Source: Spirochaetia bacterium (GTDB lineage Bacteria > Spirochaetota > Spirochaetia > PWKH01). Taken from it: a stretch of 11,174 nt of DNA. Under the pieces are notes generated by a model. That model did not search any database and was not told the DNA's origin. It worked only from the letters and a program-made list of their open reading frames with translations. A program made the position numbers and the translations under genes. The stretch spans positions 1-11,174 of the forward strand of contig JAIPFU010000040.1 in assembly GCA_021736505.1 (NCBI GenBank). Direction: 5' to 3'. This document shows positions 1-6,662 of the stretch, piece after piece (position 1 is the first letter of the stretch; every line of letters begins with the position of its first letter).

Positions 1-1651
1 AAGTCATATAGTTCTCATCAAAAAGTTCTTTAGAAAGGAATGAATTCAGGGTACTAATGACTTTTTCCGGATGCTTATAGATATCATCCTGCTCCAGGGT
101 CATATTAATGATGGATTTGACCGCTGTCATGGTTAAGGCCGCCTGAACTCCGTGACCGGAAATATCACCGATATACATAACATACGAGTCATTATCCAGG
201 CGAATCATATCAAAAAGGTCTCCGCCGATTTTTGAGGATGGAGAATAATCAGAGGAAAAGAGAATATCATCATCATTGATGAACCATGCCGGAAGAAGAA
301 AATTCTGTACCGACTGTGCTGTGTCCAGATCCTCCATAAGGTTGTTGTACAGTCGGGTTCTCTCTTCTTCTATGGTCATCTTGGATGCAATGTTTCCGAA
401 TTGATGGCCCAGTGCTTCCAATAGCTCTTTTTCATGTTTCTGAAACGCATACTCCTCCGGAGCGAAAACGGAGACGTTTCCTGCTTTTTCGCCGTTAATG
501 AAAATATCGGAATAGATCCAATTATCCGTGGAGTGGAAATCTCTGCTTTCATATCTCTGTTCCTGAAACTTGATTTCCGCTGAAATAAGATCTTCCTTTT
601 CAAAAGATCCAGGGATGATATTAACTCCTTCATTAAAAATTTCATCCAGGGAGAGATCAGAATCAGAAGTGAGTCGGGAAATCCCATACAGACAGTTCAT
701 CTCTCGTATGTTTTCTGACAGCTTTTTAAGCAGTTGTTTCTGCTTGTTTTCATATTTAATACGTTCGGAGATGTCCGTGGCTATGCCCCTGAATCCTACA
801 ATCTGCTGGTCGCGGTTAATCGGCGACAAGTTCAGTGAAACCGGGAGGAGTGTTCCCCGCATGGTCTGCATCCAGGAATCAGCGCTGACCAGGGCTGTTC
901 CCTCTTCAATTTTGCTGAATAAATCATCTAATTTAGGGATTTCATCTTTTTTAAAGAGCTCATATATCGTTTTTGGCTTGAATTGATCTGAATCTATGGT
1001 TTTAAAAATCTCATAGGTTCGTTTATTGATAAAGGTTATTCTTTTGCTGGTATCGATTTCGAAGAGTATTCCCGGCAGCATATTTGTCATCTGCATAAAC
1101 TGCTGGTTGTTCTGAATATATGCTTCACTCTGCAAACAGGCCCTGAAAGCTTTTCCCAGTTTGGTGTTAAGCGGACGCAGGGCGTCAATAATGTGATCTT
1201 CCAGGGGTGCATGCGGTTTAAGCAGAAAAAGAAGACCGATATCCGAAAGGCTCATAATATAGTAATAATTATCAGCCTGTTTCCCTTTTATTACATCCAG
1301 CCCCTCTTTGGCCACTTCCGGACCCTGTTTTCTAATGATCTCTTCGTAATCGGAAGCTTGACGCTCAAAATTACGGGGAATTGAGTAGGCAATATCAAAA
1401 TTAAGCGTGCCTCCTTCGGTTTTTGCCTGAATAACTGCACCCATGGAGCATTCAAGTTTTTTCAGATAGGTGCTCAGACTTTTGCTCAGCATGGTTCTCT
1501 GAACCAGTGAATCGCCAATGGCTAAAGAAATCTCATAGAATATCTGCAGTAGTTCATTGTTTGAGGCGGTATCCGAGTTTTCAGCAAAGGGATTGCTCGC
1601 GGTTTCTCCTGAGGACTTAACTGCTGCATTGTTTCTATCCGCTGTATTCAT
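1..1651 (-). CDS. RsbU-type PP2C/SpoIIE serine phosphatase with GAF-like and PAS sensor regions (3' end off window)
   Basis: The frame is open from an ATG at 1651 to the left edge (550 codons, no stop); the C-terminus lies outside. GGAGAG sits 6 bases upstream of the ATG. My translation shows an N-terminal GAF-like region (about residues 25-170), a PAS domain (about 180-305, ending in the typical GIATDISERIK exit helix), a second GAF-like stretch (about 315-420), then the start of a SpoIIE/PP2C domain. The PP2C part has a QNFLLP-type entry motif, GGD (476-478) and GDISGHG (495-501), which carry the metal-binding aspartates. Proteins of this family dephosphorylate STAS-domain anti-sigma antagonists in partner-switch pathways. 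No transmembrane segment or signal peptide is evident, so a cytoplasmic sensor phosphatase is likely. The STAS gene at 3975 is a plausible but unproven substrate. Family call firm; the sensed signal is unknown. Confidence 0.93.
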   Translation of the reverse strand, partial: MNTADRNNAAVKSSGETASNPFAENSDTASNNELLQIFYEISLAIGDSLVQRTMLSKSLSTYLKKLECSMGAVIQAKTEGGTLNFDIAYSIPRNFERQASDYEEIIRKQGPEVAKEGLDVIKGKQADNYYYIMSLSDIGLLFLLKPHAPLEDHIIDALRPLNTKLGKAFRACLQSEAYIQNNQQFMQMTNMLPGILFEIDTSKRITFINKRTYEIFKTIDSDQFKPKTIYELFKKDEIPKLDDLFSKIEEGTALVSADSWMQTMRGTLLPVSLNLSPINRDQQIVGFRGIATDISERIKYENKQKQLLKKLSENIREMNCLYGISRLTSDSDLSLDEIFNEGVNIIPGSFEKEDLISAEIKFQEQRYESRDFHSTDNWIYSDIFINGEKAGNVSVFAPEEYAFQKHEKELLEALGHQFGNIASKMTIEEERTRLYNNLMEDLDTAQSVQNFLLPAWFINDDDILFSSDYSPSSKIGGDLFDMIRLDNDSYVMYIGDISGHGVQAALTMTAVKSIINMTLEQDDIYKHPEKVISTLNSFLSKELFDENYMT

Positions 1652-1826
1652 TTCTCTCTCTCCACGAAAAACATTTTCTTACCAGTCCATTCAGGCATTA
1701 AGCCTGTCAAACAACAAGTCTTTACAAAATCATCCTTTGTCCCCATCGACTTTTGCCGCATCAGTTTTTGCCCTCATCAGCAAGATTTTGCAATGATCTA
1801 AAAAAGAAGCTTAATTTCTGATCGAT
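1652..1826. other. Intergenic gap between copolymerase gene and phosphatase gene
   Basis: These 175 bases contain no credible gene. On the minus strand a perfect TTGACA (1705-1710) lies upstream of the phosphatase ATG, but no good -10 sequence occurs at 16-18 bases from it. A short inverted repeat, AGGC-TTAAT-GCCT, sits next to it. No T-tailed hairpin that would terminate the copolymerase transcript was seen. A degenerate tandem repeat fills 1731-1791 (separate entry). The two minus-strand genes could be cotranscribed, or the phosphatase could have its own promoter here. Confidence 0.5.
1731..1791. repeat. Degenerate tandem repeat, four units of 13-17 bases
   Basis: Read on the plus strand, four consecutive units each begin CATC and run into a T-rich core ending TTTGYC or TTTTGC: CATCCTTTGTCCC (1731-1743), CATCGACTTTTGCCG (1744-1758), CATCAGTTTTTGCCCT (1759-1774) and CATCAGCAAGATTTTGC (1775-1791). 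The pattern is visible by eye but imperfect, with variable unit length. It lies outside any gene. It may be a decayed short tandem array or a cluster of binding sites; nothing in the sequence decides between these. Confidence 0.55.
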
Positions 1827-3761
1827 TTAGAGATACGCTGAATCAATATCTGTTACAATCAGGCCTTCTATCGGTGCTGGGGCTTTCTTTAAGCGCTCAA
1901 CGGCTTTTTTTACCTGAGCGGATTTTGCCGTATTGCATCTTAGAACAAACAGTACGGCATCAGAATATTCTGAAAGGATTTCTGCATCTACATAACTCAG
2001 AACATCCGGTGCTTCAATAATGATTATGGAATACAGCTTTTTGAGTTCATCAATAAGGGTTTTCATACGGTTAGACTGGAGAATGTCAGGAATAACAGCT
2101 TCTGTATGAACCGATATGGTATCTACACCCGGGAGAACTGTTGATTCAATTATTTCTTCTGCTTCATTCGCCATATATGAAAGATATTCACCTAGTCCCA
2201 TGGGAAATGTTTCTTCAGAATCAGCATCAGAAGCCCCCTGATCCAGAATTTTTGCGTAGGACAGAGAAGTTTTTCTTTTTCGTATCTGTGCGTCCATAAG
2301 CAGGACCCGTTCATCCCTGCGGCCGTAGACTGAAGCAAGATTTACCGCCGCCGTTGTTTTTCCCTCATTTTTTTTCGTGCTGCTTATCAGGAAAACCGTT
2401 CCGAACTCCTTATATTTAAGTCGCAGCGGCCTGGCCATAATTCTGAACTGTTCTATATGAACACCGGTATGGGCGGCATCAGGAATCAGGGCCTGCGTAT
2501 TTCGTACTCGCGGAAGCGAGCCGAGTACGGGGAGGCGGGTTTTCTGTGCAGCCTCTCTGTCTGATTTTATCCGGGTATTAAGCAGTTCAAAAAGAAGGAG
2601 TACAGCTAAGCCCATAATTCCTACAAGAAAAGCAGTAGCTATGGCAAATAGTTTTTTCGTTGAACTTATAGGATACAGGGGCACTTGGGGGTCTGAGATT
2701 ATCGTGAAGTCTGAAATCCCTTTCTCATAGAGATCCTGAGCCTGGGAATACATCTTTTCAAGTCCCTGGAACTCTGCTTTCAATCCATTGACCAGGCTTT
2801 TTTTCTGTACATACTCTTCCTTAATTTCAGGAAGTGCTGAAACCTGCTGAGTGAGTTCCTTATACATGCTTCTGCTGCTTGAGAGCCTCTCTTCCAAGGA
2901 GAGAACAGCCATTTCAAAATCAATTTTTTTCAGCTTGAGACTGCTGATATAATCCGCATTTCCCGGGCGATACAGATCCTCTTCTTCCTCTATCTGGGTG
3001 GAAACTTTTTCCAACTGTTTAGTTAGCACATTCAATTCAGTTTCCATATTCCGTATCTCTATTTCCAGGCTAACCATCTGTTTGATATACTCTTCGGTCA
3101 TGATTTCAGAATCAGAAATCTTGTAGGTATCAATAAAGGCCTGCAGTTCTCGTTCGGCTTCCCTGAGTTCATTTTCCGTTTCCCGATAATTATTTTCCAG
3201 ACTGTCAATCCATTCCTTCATATTCCCTTTATTTATGCGCATATTCATTTCTAAAAAGACATTCCGCATGGTTTCAGCAATTTTCACAGCTGTTTCTGCA
3301 TCTTGTGAGCGAGCAGAAATGGTCATAAGATTGGTGCCCCGGGTAATTGATACATCAATGGATGATCCGAGACTGGACGGATCCGTAGGGATTTCCAGCT
3401 GATTTCGGACCTCTTCCAAATTGGAAGGAATCTTCACCAGGTTTTTCTGTGTTTCGATGTTCATTGATTCAAGGGAGTCCTGAAGCTGCTGTGCTCCCTG
3501 TCGATACACAAAACTAGTATTTTCGTCTATGCTTTGAAGAACTTCAAACTCATCGCTGGCAATTTTTGATGAAGGAGTGTAATTCATAACCGTGGAGGCC
3601 TCATAAATACTTTCACCATATTCAAGGCCTGCTAAAATGCCGAGTCCGCCGGCAAGGATGATTATCAGAAGGAACCAGTACCATCGTCTTTTCAGGGATA
3701 CCAGCAAGGTTTTGACATCAAAGGGTAGAGAAAAGTCATCATTTTTCTGATTCCCGGCCAT
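1827..3761 (-). CDS. Wzz/BY-kinase-type polysaccharide copolymerase with divergent kinase domain
   Basis: Membrane protein expected to set chain length or assist export of a surface polysaccharide. I chose the ATG at 3761 (644 aa) because GGAGGAGGGG lies just upstream; an in-frame ATG at 3785 has no ribosome binding site. Order: Wzz-like N-terminus with TM1 (about 27-46), a long periplasmic part rich in coiled coil (about 180-350), the proline-containing PQVPLYPISSTKK segment and TM2 (about 371-394), then a cytoplasmic P-loop domain. That domain has EQFRIMARPLRLKY, a Walker A-like SSTKKNEGKTT (460-470), an A'-like VLLMDAQ (486-492) and a Walker B-like IIIIEAPDV (579-587). Departures from BY-kinase consensus: the PGEGK loop reads KNEGK, the Walker B aspartate is Glu583, and the C-terminus (DIDSAYL) has one tyrosine instead of a cluster. 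Copolymerase role likely; tyrosine autokinase activity doubtful. Confidence 0.9.
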   Translation of the reverse strand: MAGNQKNDDFSLPFDVKTLLVSLKRRWYWFLLIIILAGGLGILAGLEYGESIYEASTVMNYTPSSKIASDEFEVLQSIDENTSFVYRQGAQQLQDSLESMNIETQKNLVKIPSNLEEVRNQLEIPTDPSSLGSSIDVSITRGTNLMTISARSQDAETAVKIAETMRNVFLEMNMRINKGNMKEWIDSLENNYRETENELREAERELQAFIDTYKISDSEIMTEEYIKQMVSLEIEIRNMETELNVLTKQLEKVSTQIEEEEDLYRPGNADYISSLKLKKIDFEMAVLSLEERLSSSRSMYKELTQQVSALPEIKEEYVQKKSLVNGLKAEFQGLEKMYSQAQDLYEKGISDFTIISDPQVPLYPISSTKKLFAIATAFLVGIMGLAVLLLFELLNTRIKSDREAAQKTRLPVLGSLPRVRNTQALIPDAAHTGVHIEQFRIMARPLRLKYKEFGTVFLISSTKKNEGKTTAAVNLASVYGRRDERVLLMDAQIRKRKTSLSYAKILDQGASDADSEETFPMGLGEYLSYMANEAEEIIESTVLPGVDTISVHTEAVIPDILQSNRMKTLIDELKKLYSIIIIEAPDVLSYVDAEILSEYSDAVLFVLRCNTAKSAQVKKAVERLKKAPAPIEGLIVTDIDSAYL

Positions 3762-3773
3762 GTCCCCTCCTCC
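3762..3773 (-). promoter_or_regulatory. Ribosome binding site that decides the copolymerase start
   Basis: On the minus strand GGAGGAGGGGAC runs directly into the ATG at 3761. It lies inside the longer open frame that starts at 3785, where no such site precedes the ATG. This favours the shorter protein, beginning MAGNQKNDDF. Confidence 0.75.
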
Positions 3774-3824
3774 ATAATCATCCATAATCGGCTGCCGAAT
3801 TAGAAGCAGTTCGCTATATCACTG

Positions 3825-3851
3825 TATCATGCCATGAATTATGGTATAATA
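3825..3851. promoter_or_regulatory. Imperfect inverted repeat overlapping an extended -10 (candidate operator)
   Basis: The left arm TATCATGCCAT (3825-3835) and the reverse complement of the right arm ATGGTATAATA (3841-3851) match at 9 of 11 positions, separated by GAATT. The right arm contains the TATAAT of the 3842-3850 promoter-like element. A dimeric repressor bound here could block transcription. In AT-rich DNA such dyads also arise by chance, so this is a candidate only. Confidence 0.4.
3842..3850 (+). promoter_or_regulatory. Extended -10 promoter-like element (TGGTATAAT)
   Basis: TGG followed by a perfect TATAAT, about 125 bases upstream of the STAS ATG. No good TTGACA lies 16-18 bases upstream, which is tolerable for an extended -10 promoter. 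If used, the transcript would have a leader of more than 100 bases. Confidence 0.45.
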
Positions 3852-3945
3852 CAATATATTGATACATACGTACTCACAAGTATAGCATTATGTCCTGTTT
3901 CTTTCCAGCGAATGTAAAAACAGACTTTATTCAAACATTAATCGG

Positions 3946-3954
3946 TGTTATACT
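3946..3954 (+). promoter_or_regulatory. Second extended -10-like element (TGTTATACT)
   Basis: TGT followed by TATACT, with a weak TTTATT at 3926-3931 (17-base spacer). Transcription would begin around 3961, leaving a leader of roughly 14 bases that still contains the ribosome binding site. It is an alternative to, or in tandem with, the element at 3842-3850. Confidence 0.35.
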
Positions 3955-3974
3955 TCTCGGAAAAGGAGGTTCCT

Positions 3975-4304
3975 ATGAAAGCAGAAAAAAACGGAGACAT
4001 TATGATTATCTCCTTTGAGACTACCTCACTTAATGCGGGGAATGTTAAGGATTTTAAAGCTAATATTCAGCCCTATCTGGACTCGGAAAAATTCATCATT
4101 CTGGATTTACGAAATTTAACATTTATCGACAGTTCCGGACTCGGTTCATTTCTCTCTTGTCTGAAAGCACTCAATCAGAAAGGTGGGGATTTGAAAATAT
4201 GCAATGTTACTAAATCCGTACGGATTCTTTTTGAAATGGTACGAATGCATCAGGTCATTGATACCTATGACTCACGGGAGGAAGCTGTTCAAGCTTTTTC
4301 ATAA
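3975..4304 (+). CDS. STAS-domain anti-sigma factor antagonist
   Basis: A single-domain cytoplasmic protein of 109 aa, the usual size for SpoIIAA/RsbV relatives. The ATG at 3975 is preceded by AAAGGAGGT; an upstream in-frame ATG at 3945 lacks such a site. The chain shows the STAS pattern: an N-terminal strand pair (IMIISFETTSLNAGN), the strand FIILDLRNLTFID, and the phospho-acceptor loop DSSGLG at 52-57. Ser54 is the expected phosphorylation site by analogy with SpoIIAA Ser58, and a helix-strand-helix finish follows. In partner switching the unphosphorylated form binds an anti-sigma/kinase or another target, and a PP2C phosphatase restores it. No RsbW-type kinase is in the window. The stop overlaps the next start (TAATG), so it heads an operon with the phosphatase-superfamily and glycosyltransferase genes. 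Family call very secure; target unknown. Confidence 0.95.
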   Translation: MKAEKNGDIMIISFETTSLNAGNVKDFKANIQPYLDSEKFIILDLRNLTFIDSSGLGSFLSCLKALNQKGGDLKICNVTKSVRILFEMVRMHQVIDTYDSREEAVQAFS

Positions 4305-5479
4305 TGAAAGATCATGTAAGCCTCTTTGTTTTTATCGACGCCCTGGGTTGGGAAATTCTTAAGGAGCACTCATTCCTTGATGATGTCCTTGTCCAGAAAT
4401 CTCCAATAGACACAATTTTCGGCTACAGTGCAACCTGTGATCCGACAATTCTGACGGGAAAGCTTCCCAGGGAGCACGGTCACTTCTCTTTTTTTACCTA
4501 TGACCCTGAACATTCTCCATTTCGGCGAAATATCTTTCTTCAGCTTATGCGGCTTGTGCCCAAGTCGCTGTCCAGCCGCGGAAGGGTGAGAAATATAGTC
4601 AGCAGAGTTCTCCGCGCCCAGCTAGGTTACACGGGATATTTTAATTTCTACAATATGTCTTTCCGAGATGCAAAGTACTTTGATTATACAGAAAAAAAAG
4701 ATATTTATCAGCCCGGCGGCATAAACAGTGGTGACCCTACCATAATGGATTATCTGCGGGATGAGAAAATACCCTTTTCCCTCTCAAACTGGCGAGCTCC
4801 TGAGACCGATAATCTAGCAAGCCTCAGCGAAGAATTGGAAGAGGGGAAGATACGTTTTGCCTACCTGTATCTGGCTGCCATGGATGCAGTCCTGCATGCT
4901 GAAGGTACTCATCATCAGAAGGTGGATGAAAAAATCGCCTGGTACGACCGGGAGCTTAGAAAAATCTTGGAAAAAGCGTATGCTTCCTATAGGGAAGTCC
5001 ATCTCTATATCTTTTCCGATCATGGAATGACCAATGTTACTTCAGTCTGTGACCTCATGGGAAGGATTCGAAGTACCGGACTTAGCCCAATGAAGGATTA
5101 TGCGGCGGTGTATGATTCCACCATGGCGCGTTTCTGGTTCTTTTCTGATGCAGCAGAGAAAAAGATACGTGAAACCCTGAAAGAGGAAAGCCAAGGCCAT
5201 ATTCTTTCCGAAAAGGAAAAGTACTCCTATGGCTGTGATTTTTCAAAGGGCGCCTATGGGGGTGCTTACGGAGATTTGTTTTTTCTCCTGAACCCTGGGG
5301 TGCTCCTTATTCCCAGCCATATGGGAGAACGGCCGATTGCGGGAATGCATGGATATGCTCCTGAAGATAAGGATTCTGTGGCTAGTTTTTCCTCAAATGT
5401 CAAGCTGGAGAGTGAAGATATTCCAAAGCGTCTTGATGATCTATATGCACTTATGAAAAAAGAGGCGGACCATGAGTGA
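4304..5479 (+). CDS. Alkaline-phosphatase-superfamily (nucleotide pyrophosphatase/phosphodiesterase-like) protein, cytoplasmic
   Basis: A 391-aa metal-dependent phosphohydrolase or phosphotransferase of the type I phosphodiesterase group. Visible motifs: first metal aspartate in FIDALGWE (Asp12); nucleophile loop YSATCDPTILTGKLPREHG, with Thr44 the probable nucleophile; second metal site around Asp194 and His198 (AAMDAVLHAEG); FSDHGM with Asp239 and His240; and GMHGY with His349. The protein starts almost directly with its first beta strand and has no signal peptide or membrane helix. It should therefore be cytoplasmic, unlike most family phosphatases, which are exported. The start ATG overlaps the STAS stop and has no close ribosome binding site (GGGAGG is about 20 bases away), suggesting translational coupling. 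The substrate is unknown; a phosphorylated sugar, nucleotide sugar or lipid-linked intermediate is an inference from neighbours. Confidence 0.85.
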   Translation: MKDHVSLFVFIDALGWEILKEHSFLDDVLVQKSPIDTIFGYSATCDPTILTGKLPREHGHFSFFTYDPEHSPFRRNIFLQLMRLVPKSLSSRGRVRNIVSRVLRAQLGYTGYFNFYNMSFRDAKYFDYTEKKDIYQPGGINSGDPTIMDYLRDEKIPFSLSNWRAPETDNLASLSEELEEGKIRFAYLYLAAMDAVLHAEGTHHQKVDEKIAWYDRELRKILEKAYASYREVHLYIFSDHGMTNVTSVCDLMGRIRSTGLSPMKDYAAVYDSTMARFWFFSDAAEKKIRETLKEESQGHILSEKEKYSYGCDFSKGAYGGAYGDLFFLLNPGVLLIPSHMGERPIAGMHGYAPEDKDSVASFSSNVKLESEDIPKRLDDLYALMKKEADHE

Positions 5480-6542
5480 AGATTTTATTAAACGAAAGTA
5501 CATTGACTGGTCTGTAAAATCCGCTGAAAAAACAGACACATCTGCTGATGAAACTACTGATGAAAACACTATTGAAAATGCTGATGAAAATGCTGATGAA
5601 AATGCTGTTACTGCAAAGAGCTCAGCACCGCCTGAAAATGAACTGGATTTGACTGAAGTAAGAGAAAAAAAACCAATAACCATTGTAATGCGGGCACGAA
5701 ATGATATGCCCCTGATTGCCGAAACTCTGAGTATGCTCTCCAGCCAAACCCTCCCTTTCGAATTATATGCCTTTGATAATTCATCAAATGACGGTACTCG
5801 GGATGAACTGCTGAAATACGCCAAAGAGATCATAGATGTTCCCATTGGGAAATATGTTCCTGGAAAAGTATTGAATCATGCAATGCGAATCACAGAAGGG
5901 GATATAACCGTATTCCTCAATTCTGACTGTACTCCCCTGGACGAATTTTGGCTTGAAGAACTGATACAGGGTTTTGCTGATCCTCAAGTGGCCGCGGTAT
6001 TTGGCCGGCAGATGCCACGAGAAGACTGTCGTCCCCTCTATGCCCGAGATATCCAGAACACTTTTGGAGACGGAAGCAATCAAATAAACTGGAGACACTG
6101 CTTCTCCATGGCTTCATCAGCCATACGTCGATCGGTCTGGGAAGAGGAAAATTTTAACGAACACATTCAGTATTCCGAAGACATTGACTGGACTTGGAAT
6201 GCCCGAAGAAGAGGTTATACCATCCAGTATATGCAGCGGTCCTGTGTCCTTCATTCCCATAACTATACGTGGTTTCAGTTCTACCGCAGGCAATACGGCG
6301 AAGGAAAGGCGGAAGCGGAGATTTTTTCCTGGAGTCCCTGGGAGAAACATATTATTCGTTACTCATTTCTTCCCTATCTTATGCAGGTTAAGGATGATAT
6401 TGTGTACGCTCTGCGTCGACGCTATACCGGGACAGCTCTGTATGCTCCATTGCTCAGGCTGGCTCAAATGCTTGGTAGGAGACGGGGATTTAAAAAAGGT
6501 ATGCGGGAACGAAAAAGACGCGTTAAGGATTTTGCTTTTTAA
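5472..6542 (+). CDS. Family 2 glycosyltransferase with repetitive acidic N-terminal linker
   Basis: A 356-aa GT-A fold inverting glycosyltransferase, probably adding a sugar to a nascent surface glycan on the cytoplasmic side. The catalytic part begins near residue 67 (KPITIVMRARNDM). It contains FDNSSNDGT (101-109, nucleotide binding), the DXD-equivalent LNSDCTP (149-155), the acceptor/base motif YSEDIDW (234-240) and His261/His263 in VLHSHNYT. No transmembrane helix is apparent; the basic tail (RRRGFKKGMRERKRRVK) could contact membrane. Ahead of the domain, residues 20-60 are a low-complexity Asp/Glu/Asn/Ala linker built on a 12-base DNA repeat. The ATG overlaps the end of the preceding gene by 8 bases and has GAGG within 10 bases upstream, so the genes are cotranscribed. 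It resembles rhamnosyltransferase-like GT2 proteins, but donor and acceptor cannot be read from sequence. Confidence 0.9.
   Translation: MSEDFIKRKYIDWSVKSAEKTDTSADETTDENTIENADENADENAVTAKSSAPPENELDLTEVREKKPITIVMRARNDMPLIAETLSMLSSQTLPFELYAFDNSSNDGTRDELLKYAKEIIDVPIGKYVPGKVLNHAMRITEGDITVFLNSDCTPLDEFWLEELIQGFADPQVAAVFGRQMPREDCRPLYARDIQNTFGDGSNQINWRHCFSMASSAIRRSVWEEENFNEHIQYSEDIDWTWNARRRGYTIQYMQRSCVLHSHNYTWFQFYRRQYGEGKAEAEIFSWSPWEKHIIRYSFLPYLMQVKDDIVYALRRRYTGTALYAPLLRLAQMLGRRRGFKKGMRERKRRVKDFAF
5544..5603 (+). repeat. 12-base tandem repeat, five units, in frame in the GT2 gene
   Basis: Units are GCTGATGAAACT, ACTGATGAAAAC, ACTATTGAAAAT, GCTGATGAAAAT and GCTGATGAAAAT; the last two are identical. 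They encode ADET-TDEN-TIEN-ADEN-ADEN (residues 25-44). Unit length is a multiple of three, so copy-number change would lengthen or shorten the linker without breaking the frame. Confidence 0.9.
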
Positions 6543-6662
6543 CGACCTGCTGCTTGATTCATCATAGTCTGATTCATCACAGCCTGTTACATCACAGCCT
6601 GTTTCTGCTCAGTATAAAAAACAAACGAAACAAACAAGAATAACGATACAGGGAGATACGGC
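6543..6662 (+). other. Intergenic gap before the nucleotidyltransferase-like gene
   Basis: 120 bases with no gene. The left half is a 15-base tandem repeat (separate entry). The right half is A-rich (6611-6650) and contains TATAAA at 6613-6618 with no recognisable -35. GGGAG (6651-6655) lies 7 bases before the next ATG. No hairpin terminator is visible after the glycosyltransferase stop, so readthrough from the STAS operon is possible. Confidence 0.5.
6556..6610 (+). repeat. 15-base tandem repeat, three units plus a partial
   Basis: GATTCATCATAGTCT (6556-6570), GATTCATCACAGCCT (6571-6585) and GTTACATCACAGCCT (6586-6600), followed by a partial start GTTTCTGCTC (6601-6610). It begins 13 bases after the glycosyltransferase stop codon and is the one clearly regular array in the window that is not within a coding sequence. 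Confidence 0.85.

Larger units (their letters stand above)
3786..3974. promoter_or_regulatory. Divergent control region between copolymerase and STAS genes
   Basis: This AT-rich region separates two divergently oriented genes and must hold promoters for both. The plus strand has two extended -10-like sequences (3842-3850 and 3946-3954) and a strong AAAGGAGGT ribosome binding site (3962-3970) four bases before the STAS ATG. On the minus strand TATACT-like and TATTAT-like hexamers are present, but none has a convincing -35 partner. No small gene or hairpin terminator is supported here. Confidence 0.6.

Noticed and set aside
376..1384. Open frames on both strands within the phosphatase gene (for example 570-986 plus)
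   Set aside because: They lie inside an uninterrupted 550-codon minus-strand frame with clear PAS and PP2C motifs, and show no domain pattern or ribosome binding site.
1695..1710. Hairpin terminator (AGGC-TTAAT-GCCT) after the copolymerase gene
   Set aside because: The stem is only four base pairs and no T-run follows in the minus-strand direction.
1731..1791. CRISPR array
   Set aside because: Units are 13-17 bases, adjacent, with no spacers of constant length and no cas genes in the window; the same holds for the other short arrays.
5441..6350. Minus-strand and alternative-frame open frames within the GT2 gene
   Set aside because: Shadows of a motif-rich glycosyltransferase; the Ser/Val/Phe-rich translation at 5441-5845 is the antisense of the acidic repeat.
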